Shown here in pieces: positions 12,501-23,300 of a DNA stretch of 64,000 nt. Below the pieces are notes generated by a model. It was not told the DNA's origin and did not search any database. It saw only the letters and a program-made list of their open reading frames with translations. Position 1 is the stretch's first letter, and every line of letters begins with the position of its first letter. Origin of the DNA: Taudactylus pleione (taxonomy: Eukaryota; Chordata; Amphibia; Anura; Myobatrachidae); NCBI GenBank assembly GCA_031769625.1, contig JAUIMM010002332.1:1-64000 (forward strand), given 5' to 3'. The position numbers and the translations under genes were made by a program.

Positions 12501-15500
12501 ACAGCAGTCTAGGCTCTCTCTGTATACAGCAGTCTAGTCTCTCTCTCTCTCTGTACCCTGCAGTCTAGTCTCTCTCTGTATACAGCAGTCTAGTCTCTCT
12601 CTCTCTCTGTACCCTGCAGTCTAGTCTCTCTCTGTACCCTGCAGTCTAGTCTCTCTCTGTATACAGCAGTCTAGTCTCTCTCTCTCTCTCTCTGTACCCT
12701 GCAGTCTAGTCTCTCTCTCTCTCTGTACCCTGCAGTCTAGTCTCTCCCTCTCTGTACCCTGCAGTCTAGTCTCTCTCTGTATACAGCAGTGTAGTCTCTC
12801 TCTCTCTGTACCCTGCAGTCTAGTCTCTCTCTCTGTACCCTGCAGTCTAGTCTCTCTCTCTCTCTGTATACAGAAGTGTAGTCTCTCTCTCTCTCTGAAT
12901 ACAGCAGTGTAGTCTCTCTCTCTGTATACAGCAGTCTAGTCTCTCTCTCTGTATACAGCAGTCTAGTCTCTCTCTCTGTACCCTGCAGTCTAGTCTCTCT
13001 CTCTGTACCCTGCAGTCTAGTCTCTCTCTCTGTATACAGCAGTCTAGTCTCTCTCTCTCTCTCTCTCTCTGTACCCTGCAGTCTAGTCTTCTCTCTCTCT
13101 GTACCCTGCAGTTTAGTCTCTCTCTGTATACAGCAGTCTAGTCTCTCTCTCTCTCTGTACCCTGCAGTCTAGTCTCTCTCTGTATACAGCAGTCTAGTCT
13201 CTCTCTCTCTCTGTACCCTGCAGTCTAGTCTCTCTCTGTATACAGCAGTCTAGTCTCTCTCTCTGTACCCTGCAGTCTAGTCTCTCTCTCTGTATACAGC
13301 AGTCTAGTCTCTCTCTCTCTCTGTACCCTGCAGTCTAGTCTTCTCTCTCTCTGTACCCTGCAGTCTAGTCTCTCTCTGTACCCTGCAGTCTAGTCTCTCT
13401 CTGTATACAGCAGTCTAGTCTCTCTCTGTATACAGCAGTCTAGTCTCTCTCTCTCTCTGTACCCTGCAGTCTAGTCTCTCTCTGTATACAGCAGTCTAGT
13501 CTCTCTCTCTCTGTACCCTGCAGTCTAGTCTCTCTCTGTATACAGCAGTCTAGTCTCTCTCTCTCTCTGTACCCTGCAGTCTAGTCTCTCTCTGTATACA
13601 GCAGTCTAGTCTCTCTCTCTCTCTGTACCCTGCAGTCTAGTCTTCTCTCTCTCTGTACCCTGCAGTCTAGTCTCTCTCTGTACCCTGCAGTCTAGTCTCT
13701 CTCTGTATACAGCAGTCTAGTCTCTCTCTGTATACAGCAGTCTAGTCTCTCTCTCTCTGTACCCTGCAGTCTAGTCTCTCTCTCTGTATACAGCAGTCTA
13801 GTCTCTCTCTCTCTCTGTACCCTGCAGTCTAGTCTTCTCTCTCTCTGTACCCTGCAGTCTAGTCTCTCTCTGTACCCTGCAGTCTAGTCTCTCTCTGTAT
13901 ACAGCAGTCTAGTCTCTCTCTGTATACAGCAGTCTAGTCTCTCTCTCTCTCTGTACCCTGCAGTCTAGTCTCTCTCTGTATACAGCAGTCTAGTCTCTCT
14001 CTCTCTCTGTACCCTGCAGTCTAGTCTCTCTCTGTATACAGCAGTCTAGTCTCTCTCTCTCTCTGTACCCTGCAGTCTAGTCTCTCTCTGTATACAGCAG
14101 TCTAGTCTCTCTCTCTCTCTGTACCCTGCAGTCTAGTCTTCTCTCTCTCTGTACCCTGCAGTCTAGTCTCTCTCTGTACCCTGCAGTCTAGTCTCTCTCT
14201 GTATACAGCAGTCTAGTCTCTCTCTGTATACAGCAGTCTAGTCTCTCTCTCTCTCTGTACCCTGCAGTCTAGTCTCTCTCTGTATACAGCAGTCTAGTCT
14301 CTCTCTCTCTCTGTACCCTGCAGTCTAGTCTCTCTCTGTATACAGCAGTCTAGTCTCTCTCTCTCTCTGTACCCTGCAGTCTAGTCTCTCTCTGTATACA
14401 GCAGTCTAGTCTCTCTCTCTCTCTGTACCCTGCAGTCTAGTCTTCTCTCTCTCTGTACCCTGCAGTCTAGTCTCTCTCTGTACCCTGCAGTCTAGTCTCT
14501 CTCTGTATACAGCAGTCTAGTCTCTCTCTGTATACAGCAGTCTAGTCTCTCTCTGTACCCTGCAGTCTAGTCTCTCTCTGCATACAGCAGTCTAGTCTTC
14601 TCTCTCTCTGTACCCTGCAGTCTAGTCTCTATCTCTGTATACAGCAGTCTAGTCTCTCTCTCTCTCTGTACCCTGCAGTCTAGTCTCTATCTCTGTATAC
14701 AGGAGTCTAGTCTTCTCTCTCTCTGTACCCTGCAGTCTAGTCTCTCTCTCTCTCTGTACCCTGCAGTCTAGTCTCTCTCTGTATACAGCAGTCTAGTCTC
14801 TCTCTCTCTCTGTACCCTGCAGTCTAGTCTTCTCTCTCTCTGTACCCTGCAGTCTAGTCTCTCTCTGTACCCTGCAGTCTAGTCTCTCTCTGTATACAGC
14901 AGTCTAGTCTCTCTCTGTATACAGCAGTCTAGTCTCTCTCTGTACCCTGCAGTCTAGTCTCTCTCTGTATACAGCAGTCTAGTCTTCTCTCTCTCTGTAC
15001 CCTGCAGTCTAGTCTCTATCTCTGTATACAGCAGTCTAGTCTCTCTCTCTCTCTGTACCCTGCAGTCTAGTCTCTATCTCTGTATACAGCAGTCTAGTCT
15101 TCTCTCTCTCTGTACCCTGCAGTCTAGTCTCTCTCTGTACCCTGCAGTCTAGTCTCTCTCTGTATACAGCAGTCTAGTCTTCTCTCTCTCTGTACCCTGC
15201 AGTCTAGTCTCTCTCTGTATACAGCAGTCTAGTCTCTCTCTCTCTCTGTACCCTGCAGTCTAGTCTCTATCTCTGTATACAGCAGTCTAGTCTCTCTCTC
15301 TCTCTGTACCCTGCAGTCTAGTCTCTATCTCTGTATACAGCAGTCTAGTCTTCTCTCTCTCTGTACCCTGCAGTCTAGTCTCTATCTCTGTATACAGCAG
15401 TCTAGTCTCTCTCTCTCTCTGTACCCTGCAGTCTAGTCTCTCTCTGTATACAGCAGTCTAGTCTCTCTCTCTCTCTGTACCCTGCAGTCTAGTCTCTATC

Positions 15501-16745
15501 TCTGTATACAGCAGTCTAGTCTTCTCTCTCTCTGTACCCTGCAGTCTAGTCTCTCTCTGTATACAGCAGTCTAGTCTCTCTCTCTCTCTGTACCCTGCAG
15601 TCTAGTCTCTATCTCTGTATACAGCAGTCTAGTCTTCTCTCTCTCTGTACCCTGCAGTCTTCTCTCTCTCTGTACCCTGCAGTCTAGTCTCTCTCTGTAC
15701 CCTGCAGTCTAGTCTCTCTCTGTACCCTGCAGTCTAGTCTCTCTCTGTATACAGCAGTCTAGTCTCTCTCTGTATACAGCAGTCTAGTCTCTCTCTGTAC
15801 CCTGCAGTCTAGTCTCTCTCTGTATACAGCAGTCTAGTCTTCTCTCTCTCTGTACCCTGCAGTCTAGTCTCTCTCTGTATACAGCAGTCTAGTCTCTCTC
15901 TCTCTCTGTACCCTGCAGTCTAGTCTCTATCTCTGTATACAGCAGTCTAGTCTCTCTCTCTCTCTGTACCCTGCAGTCTAGTCTCTATCTCTGTATACAG
16001 CAGTCTAGTCTTCTCTCTCTCTGTACCCTGCAGTCTAGTCTCTCTCTGTACCCTGCAGTCTAGTCTCTCTCTGTATACAGCAGTCTAGTCTTCTCTCTCT
16101 CTGTACCCTGCAGTCTAGTCTCTCTCTGTATACAGCAGTCTAGTCTCTCTCTCTCTCTGTACCCTGCAGTCTAGTCTCTATCTCTGTATACAGCAGTCTA
16201 GTCTCTCTCTCTCTCTGTACCCTGCAGTCTAGTCTATCTCTGTATACAGCAGTCTAGTCTCTCTCTCTCTGTACCCTGCAGTCTAGTCTCTCTCTGTATA
16301 CAGCAGTCTAGTCTCTCTCTCTCTCTCTGTACCCTGCAGTCTAGTCTCTATCTCTGTATACAGCAGTCTAGTCTCTCTCTCTCTCTGTACCCTGCAGTCT
16401 AGTCTCTCTCTCTCTCTGTACCCTGCAGTCTAGTCTCTCTCTGTATACAGCAGTCTAGTCTCTCTCTCTCTCTGTACCCTGCAGTCTAGTCTCTATCTCT
16501 GTATACAGCAGTCTAGTCTCTCTCTCTCTCTGTACCCTGCAGTCTAGTCTCTATCTCTGTATACAGCAGTCTAGTCTCTCTCTCTCTCTGTACCCTGCAG
16601 TCTAGTCTCTATCTCTGTATACAGCAGTCTAGTCTTCTCTCTCTGTATACAGCAGTCTAGTCTTCTCTCTCTGTACCCTGCAGTCTAGTCTCTCTCTGTA
16701 CCCTGCAGTCTAGTCTCTCTCTGTACCCTGCAGTCTAGTCTCTCT
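9586..16745 (+). repeat. Second copy of a roughly 9.6-kb-offset duplication within array A
   Basis: Rare variants in the first part of array A recur in the same order in the second part. The core GTACCCTGCTGTCTAG is at about 250 and 9863. TCTAGGCTCTCT has its GG at 2951 and 12512. The variant CAGTTTAG is at about 3545 and 13111. GCATACAGCAG is at 5011 and 14580. Offsets run from 9561 to 9613, drifting because the first copy carries many indels. The window start aligns near 9586. The exact ends of the duplicated block were not determined. A separate duplication of about 1.2 kb lies between the copies, marked by the rare TCTTTTTCTCC at 8041 and 9246. Confidence 0.8.
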
Positions 16746-16782
16746 CTGTACCCTGCAGTCTAGTCTCTGTCCTCCATGCTAC

Positions 16783-16834
16783 TTACGTCACGTGTCGGTC
16801 CTGTATTGTCACATGATCTTGTGCCATCACCATG
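16783..16834 (+). promoter_or_regulatory. Cluster of CRE-like, E-box and M-box-like motifs before a Kozak ATG
   Basis: Directly after array A, the sequence shows TTACGTCA (16783-16790, one base from the palindromic CRE TGACGTCA), overlapping CACGTG (E-box, 16789-16794), then TCACATGA (16809-16816, M-box-like). CACCATGG follows, with its ATG at 16832, a good Kozak context. No TATA box is evident. These short motifs occur by chance and inside repeats, so a promoter role is only a possibility. The motif spellings are seen directly; the function is inferred. Confidence 0.2.
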
Positions 16835-16888
16835 GAAACCGCCGACCTTCCAGCTGTGACAGTGACTTACACAGGAAGGAAGAGCAGC

Positions 16889-16984
16889 GTGTCACAGGGG
16901 AGGAGCCTAATGCGGGGGAGGAGCCTATCACAGCTGATTATGAAGCTCACAGAGAAAGAGGGGTCTCTCGGTGATGGAGATTTA
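16889..16984 (+). repeat. Diverged relatives of the 45-bp repeat, left of the transposon
   Basis: GTGTCACAGGGGAGGAGCCT is followed by a second GGGGGAGGAGCCTATCACAG copy. These match the ACACAGGGGAGGAGGAACCT segment that occurs in the 45-bp array from 33428 onward. The stretch then degenerates into non-repetitive sequence up to the TTA target site at 16982-16984. It is the leftmost trace of the array C repeat family and lies on the same strand as the array. Confidence 0.6.
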
Positions 16985-17000
16985 CAGGGGTATTCAGTAT
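16985..17000 (+). repeat. Left terminal inverted repeat of the 14.4-kb element
   Basis: CAGGGGTATTCAGTAT pairs with the complement of 31325-31340, with mismatches at positions 1 and 12. It is preceded by the TTA target copy at 16982-16984. Confidence 0.75.
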
Positions 17001-17369
17001 GGGAGCGATAACATCGTTTTTGCATTAATATCGGAGGTATGACGTCATTATCGCAGGTTTTACTTTTACACCGTATTCAATTTCAAAGACTTATCGCAGT
17101 TTTGAAAAGTCTTTCATAAAAAACGGGGATAACTTTTCACCATTGAATAGGTGTCGAAAAAAGTGCAGAATTGGGGTTCAGGGGTGCAGGCTTAAAAAAA
17201 ATAGCCTGCACCCCTGGGAATGACATTTAAAAAAGAACTGTGTCAAAAAATCTTTAAAAAAAAAATAGGGACACCCCAAAAAATGAATTCAAAAATTGCG
17301 GTGCAAAAAAAAAAAGGGAAAAAATTGCTTAACAATAGGGAAATAGGTTCAGGGCTATTCTGCAAGTAT
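17001..17369. other. Left unique part of the 14.4-kb element
   Basis: This is AT-rich, non-repetitive sequence with poly-A stretches near 17193-17202, 17252-17265 and 17308-17318. It contains TATTCAAT-type subterminal motifs and a perfect hairpin at 17179-17216. There is no credible open frame. It ends where the 30-bp satellite begins at 17370. Confidence 0.6.
17179..17216. repeat. Perfect 14-bp stem hairpin inside the transposon left arm
   Basis: CAGGGGTGCAGGCT (17179-17192) is followed by a 10-base T-A8-T loop and its exact complement (17203-17216). The stem starts with CAGGGG, like the element's left terminus. It could be a nested terminal-repeat fragment or a structural element of the non-autonomous transposon. 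Confidence 0.85.
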
Positions 17370-20300
17370 GCGGCAGGTGTATTCTAGAATAGATTATTAG
17401 CGGCAGGTGTATTCTAGAATAGATTATTAGCGGCAGGTGTATTATAGAATAGATTATAGCGGCAGGTGTATTCTAGAATAGATTATTAGCGGCAGGTGTA
17501 TTATAGAATAGATTATAGCGGCAGGTGTATTATAGAATAGAATTATAGCGGCAGGTGTATTCTAGAATAGATTATTAGCGGCAGGTGTATTATAGAATAG
17601 GCTATTAGTGGCAGGTGTATTATAGAATAGATTATTAGCGGCAGGTGTATTCTAGAATAGGATATTAGCGGCAGGTGTATTCTAGAATAGATTATTAGCG
17701 GCAGGTGTATTCTAGAATAGATTATTAGCGGCAGGTGTATTCTAGAATAGATTATTAGCGGCAGGTGTATTCTAGAATAGATTATTAGCGGCAGGTGTAT
17801 TCTAGAATAGATTATTAGCGGCAGGTGTATTCTAGAATAGATTATTAGCGGCAGGTGTATTCTAGAATAGATTATTAGCGGCAGGTGTATTCTAGAATAG
17901 ATTATTAGCGGCAGGTGTATTCTAGAATAGATTATTAGCGGCAGGTGTATTATAGAATAGATTATAGCGGCAGGTGTATTCTAGAATAGATTATTAGCGG
18001 CAGGTGTATTCTAGAATAGATTATTAGCGGCAGGTGTATTCTAGAATAGATTATTAGCGGCAGGTGTATTCTAGAATAGATTATTAGCGGCAGGTGTATT
18101 CTAGAATAGATTATTAGCGGCAGGTGTATTCTAGAATAGATTATTAGCGGCAGGTGTATTCTAGAATAGATTATTAGCGGCAGGTGTATTCTAGAATAGA
18201 TTATTAGCGGCAGGTGTATTATAGAATAGATTATAGCGGCAGGTGTATTCTAGAATAGATTATTAGCGGCAGGTGTATTATAGAATAGATTATAGCGGCA
18301 GGTGTATTATAGAATAGAATTATAGCGGCAGGTGTATTCTAGAATAGATTATTAGCGGCAGGTGTATTATAGAATAGATTATAGCGGCAGGTGTATTCTA
18401 GAATAGATTATTAGCGGCAGGTGTATTATAGAATAGATTATAGCGGCAGGTGTATTATAGAATAGAATTATAGCGGCAGGTGTATTCTAGAATAGATTAT
18501 TAGCGGCAGGTGTATTATAGAATAGGCTATTAGTGGCAGGTGTATTATAGAATAGATTATTAGCGGCAGGTGTATTCTAGAATAGGATATTAGCGGCAGG
18601 TGTATTCTAGAATAGATTATTAGCGGCAGGTGTATTCTAGAATAGATTATTAGCGGCAGGTGTATTCTAGAATAGATTATTAGCGGCAGGTGTATTCTAG
18701 AATAGATTATTAGCGGCAGGTGTATTCTAGAATAGATTATTAGCGGCAGGTGTATTCTAGAATAGATTATTAGCGGCAGGTGTATTCTAGAATAGATTAT
18801 TAGCGGCAGGTGTATTCTAGAATAGATTATTAGCGGCAGGTGTATTCTAGAATAGATTATTAGCGGCAGGTGTATTATAGAATAGATTATAGCGGCAGGT
18901 GTATTCTAGAATAGATTATTAGCGGCAGGTGTATTCTAGAATAGATTATTAGCGGCAGGTGTATTCTAGAATAGATTATTAGCGGCAGGTGTATTCTAGA
19001 ATAGATTATTAGCGGCAGGTGTATTCTAGAATAGATTATTAGCGGCAGGTGTATTCTAGAATAGATTATTAGCGGCAGGTGTATTCTAGAATAGATTATT
19101 AGCGGCAGGTGTATTCTAGAATAGATTATTAGCGGCAGGTGTATTATAGAATAGATTATAGCGGCAGGTGTATTCTAGAATAGATTATTAGCGGCAGGTG
19201 TATTATAGAATAGATTATAGCGGCAGGTGTATTATAGAATAGAATTATAGCGGCAGGTGTATTCTAGAATAGATTATTAGCGGCAGGTGTATTATAGAAT
19301 AGGCTATTAGTGGCAGGTGTATTATAGAATAGATTATTAGCGGCAGGTGTATTCTAGAATAGATTATTAGCGGCAGGTGTATTCTAGAATAGAATTATAG
19401 CGGCAGGTATATTCTAGAATAGATTATTAGCGGCAGGTGTATTCTAGAATAGAATTATAGCGGCAGGTGTATTCTAGAATAGATTATTAGCGGCAGGTGT
19501 ATTCTAGAATAGAATTATAGCGGCAGGTATATTCTAGAATAGATTATTAGCGGCATGTGTATAATAGAATAGATTATAGCGGCAGGTGTATTATAGAATA
19601 GAATTATAGCGGCAGGTGTATTCTAGAATAGATTATTAGCGGCAGGTGTATTCTAGAATAGATTATTAGCGGCAGGTGTATTATAGAATAGATTATTAGC
19701 GGCAGGTGTATTATAGAATAGATTATTAGCGGCAGGTGTATTCTAGAATAGAATTATAGCGGCAGGTGTATTCTAGAATAGATTATTAGCGGCAGGTGTA
19801 TAATAGAATAGATTATAGCGGCAGGTGTATTATAGAATAGATTATAGCGGCAGATGTATTCTAGAATAGGCTATTAGTGGCAGGTGTATTATAGAATAGA
19901 TTATTAGCGGCAGGTGTATTATAGAATAGATTATTAGTGGCAGGTGTATTATAGAATAGATTTATAGCGGCAGGTGTATTCTAGAATAGATTATTAGCGG
20001 CAGGTGTATTCTAGAATAGATTATTAGCGGCAGGTGTATTATAGAATAGATTATTAGCGGCAGGTGTATTCTAGAATAGGATATTAGCGGCAGGTGTATT
20101 CTAGAATAGATTATTAGCGGCAGGTGTATTCTAGAATAGATTTATAGCGGCAGGTGTATTCTAGAATAGATTATTAGCGGCAGGTGTATTCTAGAATAGA
20201 TTATTAGCGGCAGGTGTATTCTAGAATAGGATATTAGTGGCAGGTGTATTCTAGAATAGATTATTAGTGGCAGGTGTATTCTAGAATAGGCTATTAGTGG

Positions 20301-23300
20301 CAGGTGTATTCTAGAATAGATTACTAGCGGCAGGTGTATTCTAGAATAGGCTATTAGTGGCAGGTGTATTCTAGAATAGATTATTAGTGGCAGGTGTATT
20401 CTAGAATAGATTATAGCGGCAGGTGTATTCTAGAATAGGCTATTAGTGGCAGGTGTATTCTAGAATAGATTATTAGCGGCAGGTGTATTATAGAATAGAA
20501 TTATAGCGGCAGGTGTATTCTAGAATAGATTATTAGCGGCAGATGTTTTCTAGAATAGATTATTAGCGGCAGGTGTTTTCTAGAATAGATTATTAGCGGC
20601 AGGTGTATTCTAGAATAGATTATTAGCGGCAGGTGTATTCTAGAATAGATTATTAGCGGCAGGTGTATTCTAGAATAGATTATTAGCGGCAGATGTTTTC
20701 TAGAATAGATTATTAGCGGCAGGTGTATTATAGAATAGAATTATAGCGGCAGGTGTATTCTAGAATAGAATTATAGCGGCAGGTATATTCTAGAATAGAT
20801 TATTAGCGGCAGGTGTATTCTAGAATAGAATTATAGCGGCAGGTGTATTCTAGAATAGATTATTAGCGGCAGGTGTATTCTAGAATAGAATTATAGCGGC
20901 AGGTATATTCTAGAATAGATTATTAGCGGCATGTGTATAATAGAATAGATTATAGCGGCAGGTGTATTCTAGAATAGAATTATAGCGGCAGGTGTATTCT
21001 AGAATAGATTATTAGCGGCAGGTGTATTCTAGAATAGATTATTAGCGGCAGGTGTATTCTAGAATAGATTATTAGCGGCAGGTGTATTATAGAATAGATT
21101 ATTAGCGGCAGGTGTATTCTAGAATAGAATTATAGCGGCAGGTGTATTCTAGAATAGATTATTAGCGGCAGGTGTATAATAGAATAGATTATAGCGGCAG
21201 GTGTATTATAGAATAGATTATAGCGGCAGATGTATTCTAGAATAGGCTATTAGTGGCAGGTGTATTATAGAATAGATTATTAGCGGCAGGTGTATTATAG
21301 AATAGATTATTAGTGGCAGGTGTATTATAGAATAGATTTATAGCGGCAGGTGTATTCTAGAATAGATTATTAGCGGCAGGTGTATTCTAGAATAGATTAT
21401 TAGCGGCAGGTGTATTATAGAATAGATTATTAGCGGCAGGTGTATTCTAGAATAGGATATTAGCGGCAGGTGTATTCTAGAATAGATTATTAGCGGCAGG
21501 TGTATTCTAGAATAGATTTATAGCGGCAGGTGTATTCTAGAATAGATTATTAGCGGCAGGTGTATTCTAGAATAGATTATTAGCGGCAGGTGTATTCTAG
21601 AATAGGATATTAGTGGCAGGTGTATTCTAGAATAGATTATTAGTGGCAGGTGTATTCTAGAATAGGCTATTAGTGGCAGGTGTATTCTAGAATAGATTAC
21701 TAGCGGCAGGTGTATTCTAGAATAGGCTATTAGTGGCAGGTGTATTCTAGAATAGATTATTAGTGGCAGGTGTATTCTAGAATAGATTATAGCGGCAGGT
21801 GTATTCTAGAATAGGCTATTAGTGGCAGGTGTATTCTAGAATAGATTATTAGCGGCAGGTGTATTATAGAATAGAATTATAGCGGCAGGTGTATTCTAGA
21901 ATAGATTATTAGCGGCAGGTGTATTCTAGAATAGATTATTAGCGGCAGATGTTTTCTAGAATAGATTATTAGCGGCAGGTGTATTATAGAATAGAATTAT
22001 AGCGGCAGGTGTTTTCTAGAATAGATTATTAGCGGCAGGTGTATTCTAGAATAGGATATTAGCGGCAGGTGTATTCTAGAATAGATTATTAGCGGCAGGT
22101 GTATTCTAGAATAGATTATTAGCGGCAGGTGTATTCTAGAATAGATTATTAGCGGCAGGTGTATTCTAGAATAGGATATTAGCGGCAGGTGTATTCTAGA
22201 ATAGATTATTAGCGGCAGGTGTATTCTAGAATAGATTATAGCGGCAGGTGTATTCTAGAATAGGATATTAGCGGCAGGTGTATTCTAGAATAGATTATTA
22301 GCGGCAGGTGTATTCTAGAATAGATTATTAGCGGCAGGTGTATTATAGAATAGAATTATAGCGGCAGGTGTTTTCTAGAATAGATTATTAGCGGCAGGTG
22401 TATTCTAGAATAGATTATTAGCGGCAGGTGTATTCTAGAATAGATTATTAGCGGCAGATGTTTTCTAGAATAGATTATTAGCGGCAGGTGTATTCTAGAA
22501 TAGGCTATTAGTGGCAGGTGTATTCTAGAATAGATTATTAGTGGCAGGTGTATTCTAGAATAGATTATAGCGGCAGGTGTATTCTAGAATAGGCTATTAG
22601 TGGCAGGTGTATTCTAGAATAGGCTATTAGTGGCAGGTGTATTCTAGAATAGGCTATTAGTGGCAGGTGTATTCTAGAATAGATTATTAGTGGCAGGTGT
22701 ATTCTAGAATAGACTATTAGTGGCAGGTGTATTCTAGAATAGATTATAGCGGCAGGTGTATTCTAGAATAGGCTATTAGTGGCAGGTGTATTATAGAATA
22801 GAATTATAGCGGCAGGTGTATTCTAGAATAGATTATTAGCGGCAGGTGTATTCTAGAATAGATTATTAGCGGCAGATGTTTTCTAGAATAGATTATTAGC
22901 GGCAGGTGTATTATAGAATAGAATTATAGCGGCAGGTGTTTTCTAGAATAGATTATTAGCGGCAGGTGTATTCTAGAATAGATTATTAGCGGCAGGTGTA
23001 TTCTAGAATAGATTATTAGCGGCAGATGTTTTCTAGAATAGATTATTAGCGGCAGGTGTATTATAGAATAGAATTATAGCGGCAGGTGTTTTCTAGAATA
23101 GATTATTAGCGGCAGGTGTATTCTAGAATAGGATATTAGCGGCAGGTGTATTCTAGAATAGATTATTAGCGGCAGGTGTATTCTAGAATAGATTATTAGC
23201 GGCAGGTGTATTCTAGAATAGATTATTAGCGGCAGGTGTATTCTAGAATAGGATATTAGCGGCAGGTGTATTCTAGAATAGATTATAGCGGCAGGTGTAT

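Larger units (their letters stand above)
1..16770. repeat. CT-rich minisatellite array (array A), left edge outside the window
   Basis: The whole interval is built from a 17-base core followed by a (CT)n tract of variable length. Two core types dominate: GTATACAGCAGTCTAGT and GTACCCTGCAGTCTAGT. Minor variants include GTATACAGAAGTGTAG, GAATACAGCAGTGTAG and cores followed by TTCTCTCT or CTATCTCTG. Core spacing mostly falls between about 25 and 45 bases because the CT tract varies. The plus strand is strongly pyrimidine-rich. GTATAC and CTGCAG palindromes recur in the cores. Minus-strand open frames here (for example near 400-849, 7651-7917 and 9444-9644) translate (AG)n as Arg-Glu runs and have no gene-like composition. 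No unique sequence over 100 bases was seen inside. The array ends at about 16770, where TAGTCTCTGT gives way to unique sequence. Confidence 0.97.
16832..17011 (+). other. Short open frame with Kozak start, interrupted by the transposon; possible remnant first exon
   Basis: An ATG in CACCATGG context opens 59 codons, beginning METADLPAVTVTYTGRKSS and stopping at TAA 17009-17011. The last nine codons lie inside the terminal inverted repeat of the element inserted at 16985, so the original frame continued differently. In the pre-insertion sequence the frame joins 31344 onward. It runs through seven further codons before TAA, which overlaps a donor-like AGAG|GTAACGT (cut after 31363). An alternative frame (16792-16974) begins with GTG and is less likely. 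I recognise no domain or family. Much of the frame is relatives of the 45-bp repeat, which argues against a conserved protein. It could be a remnant first exon or chance. Confidence 0.15.

Noticed and set aside
1..16770. Telomeric or simple centromeric repeat
   Set aside because: No TTAGGG-like units; array A has long structured cores and highly variable CT tracts, unlike classical telomere or alpha-type satellite.
16792..16974. 60-codon plus frame ending GVSR
   Set aside because: It begins at GTG, not a normal eukaryotic start. Its next ATG (16813) has poor context, and half of it is diverged 45-bp repeat.
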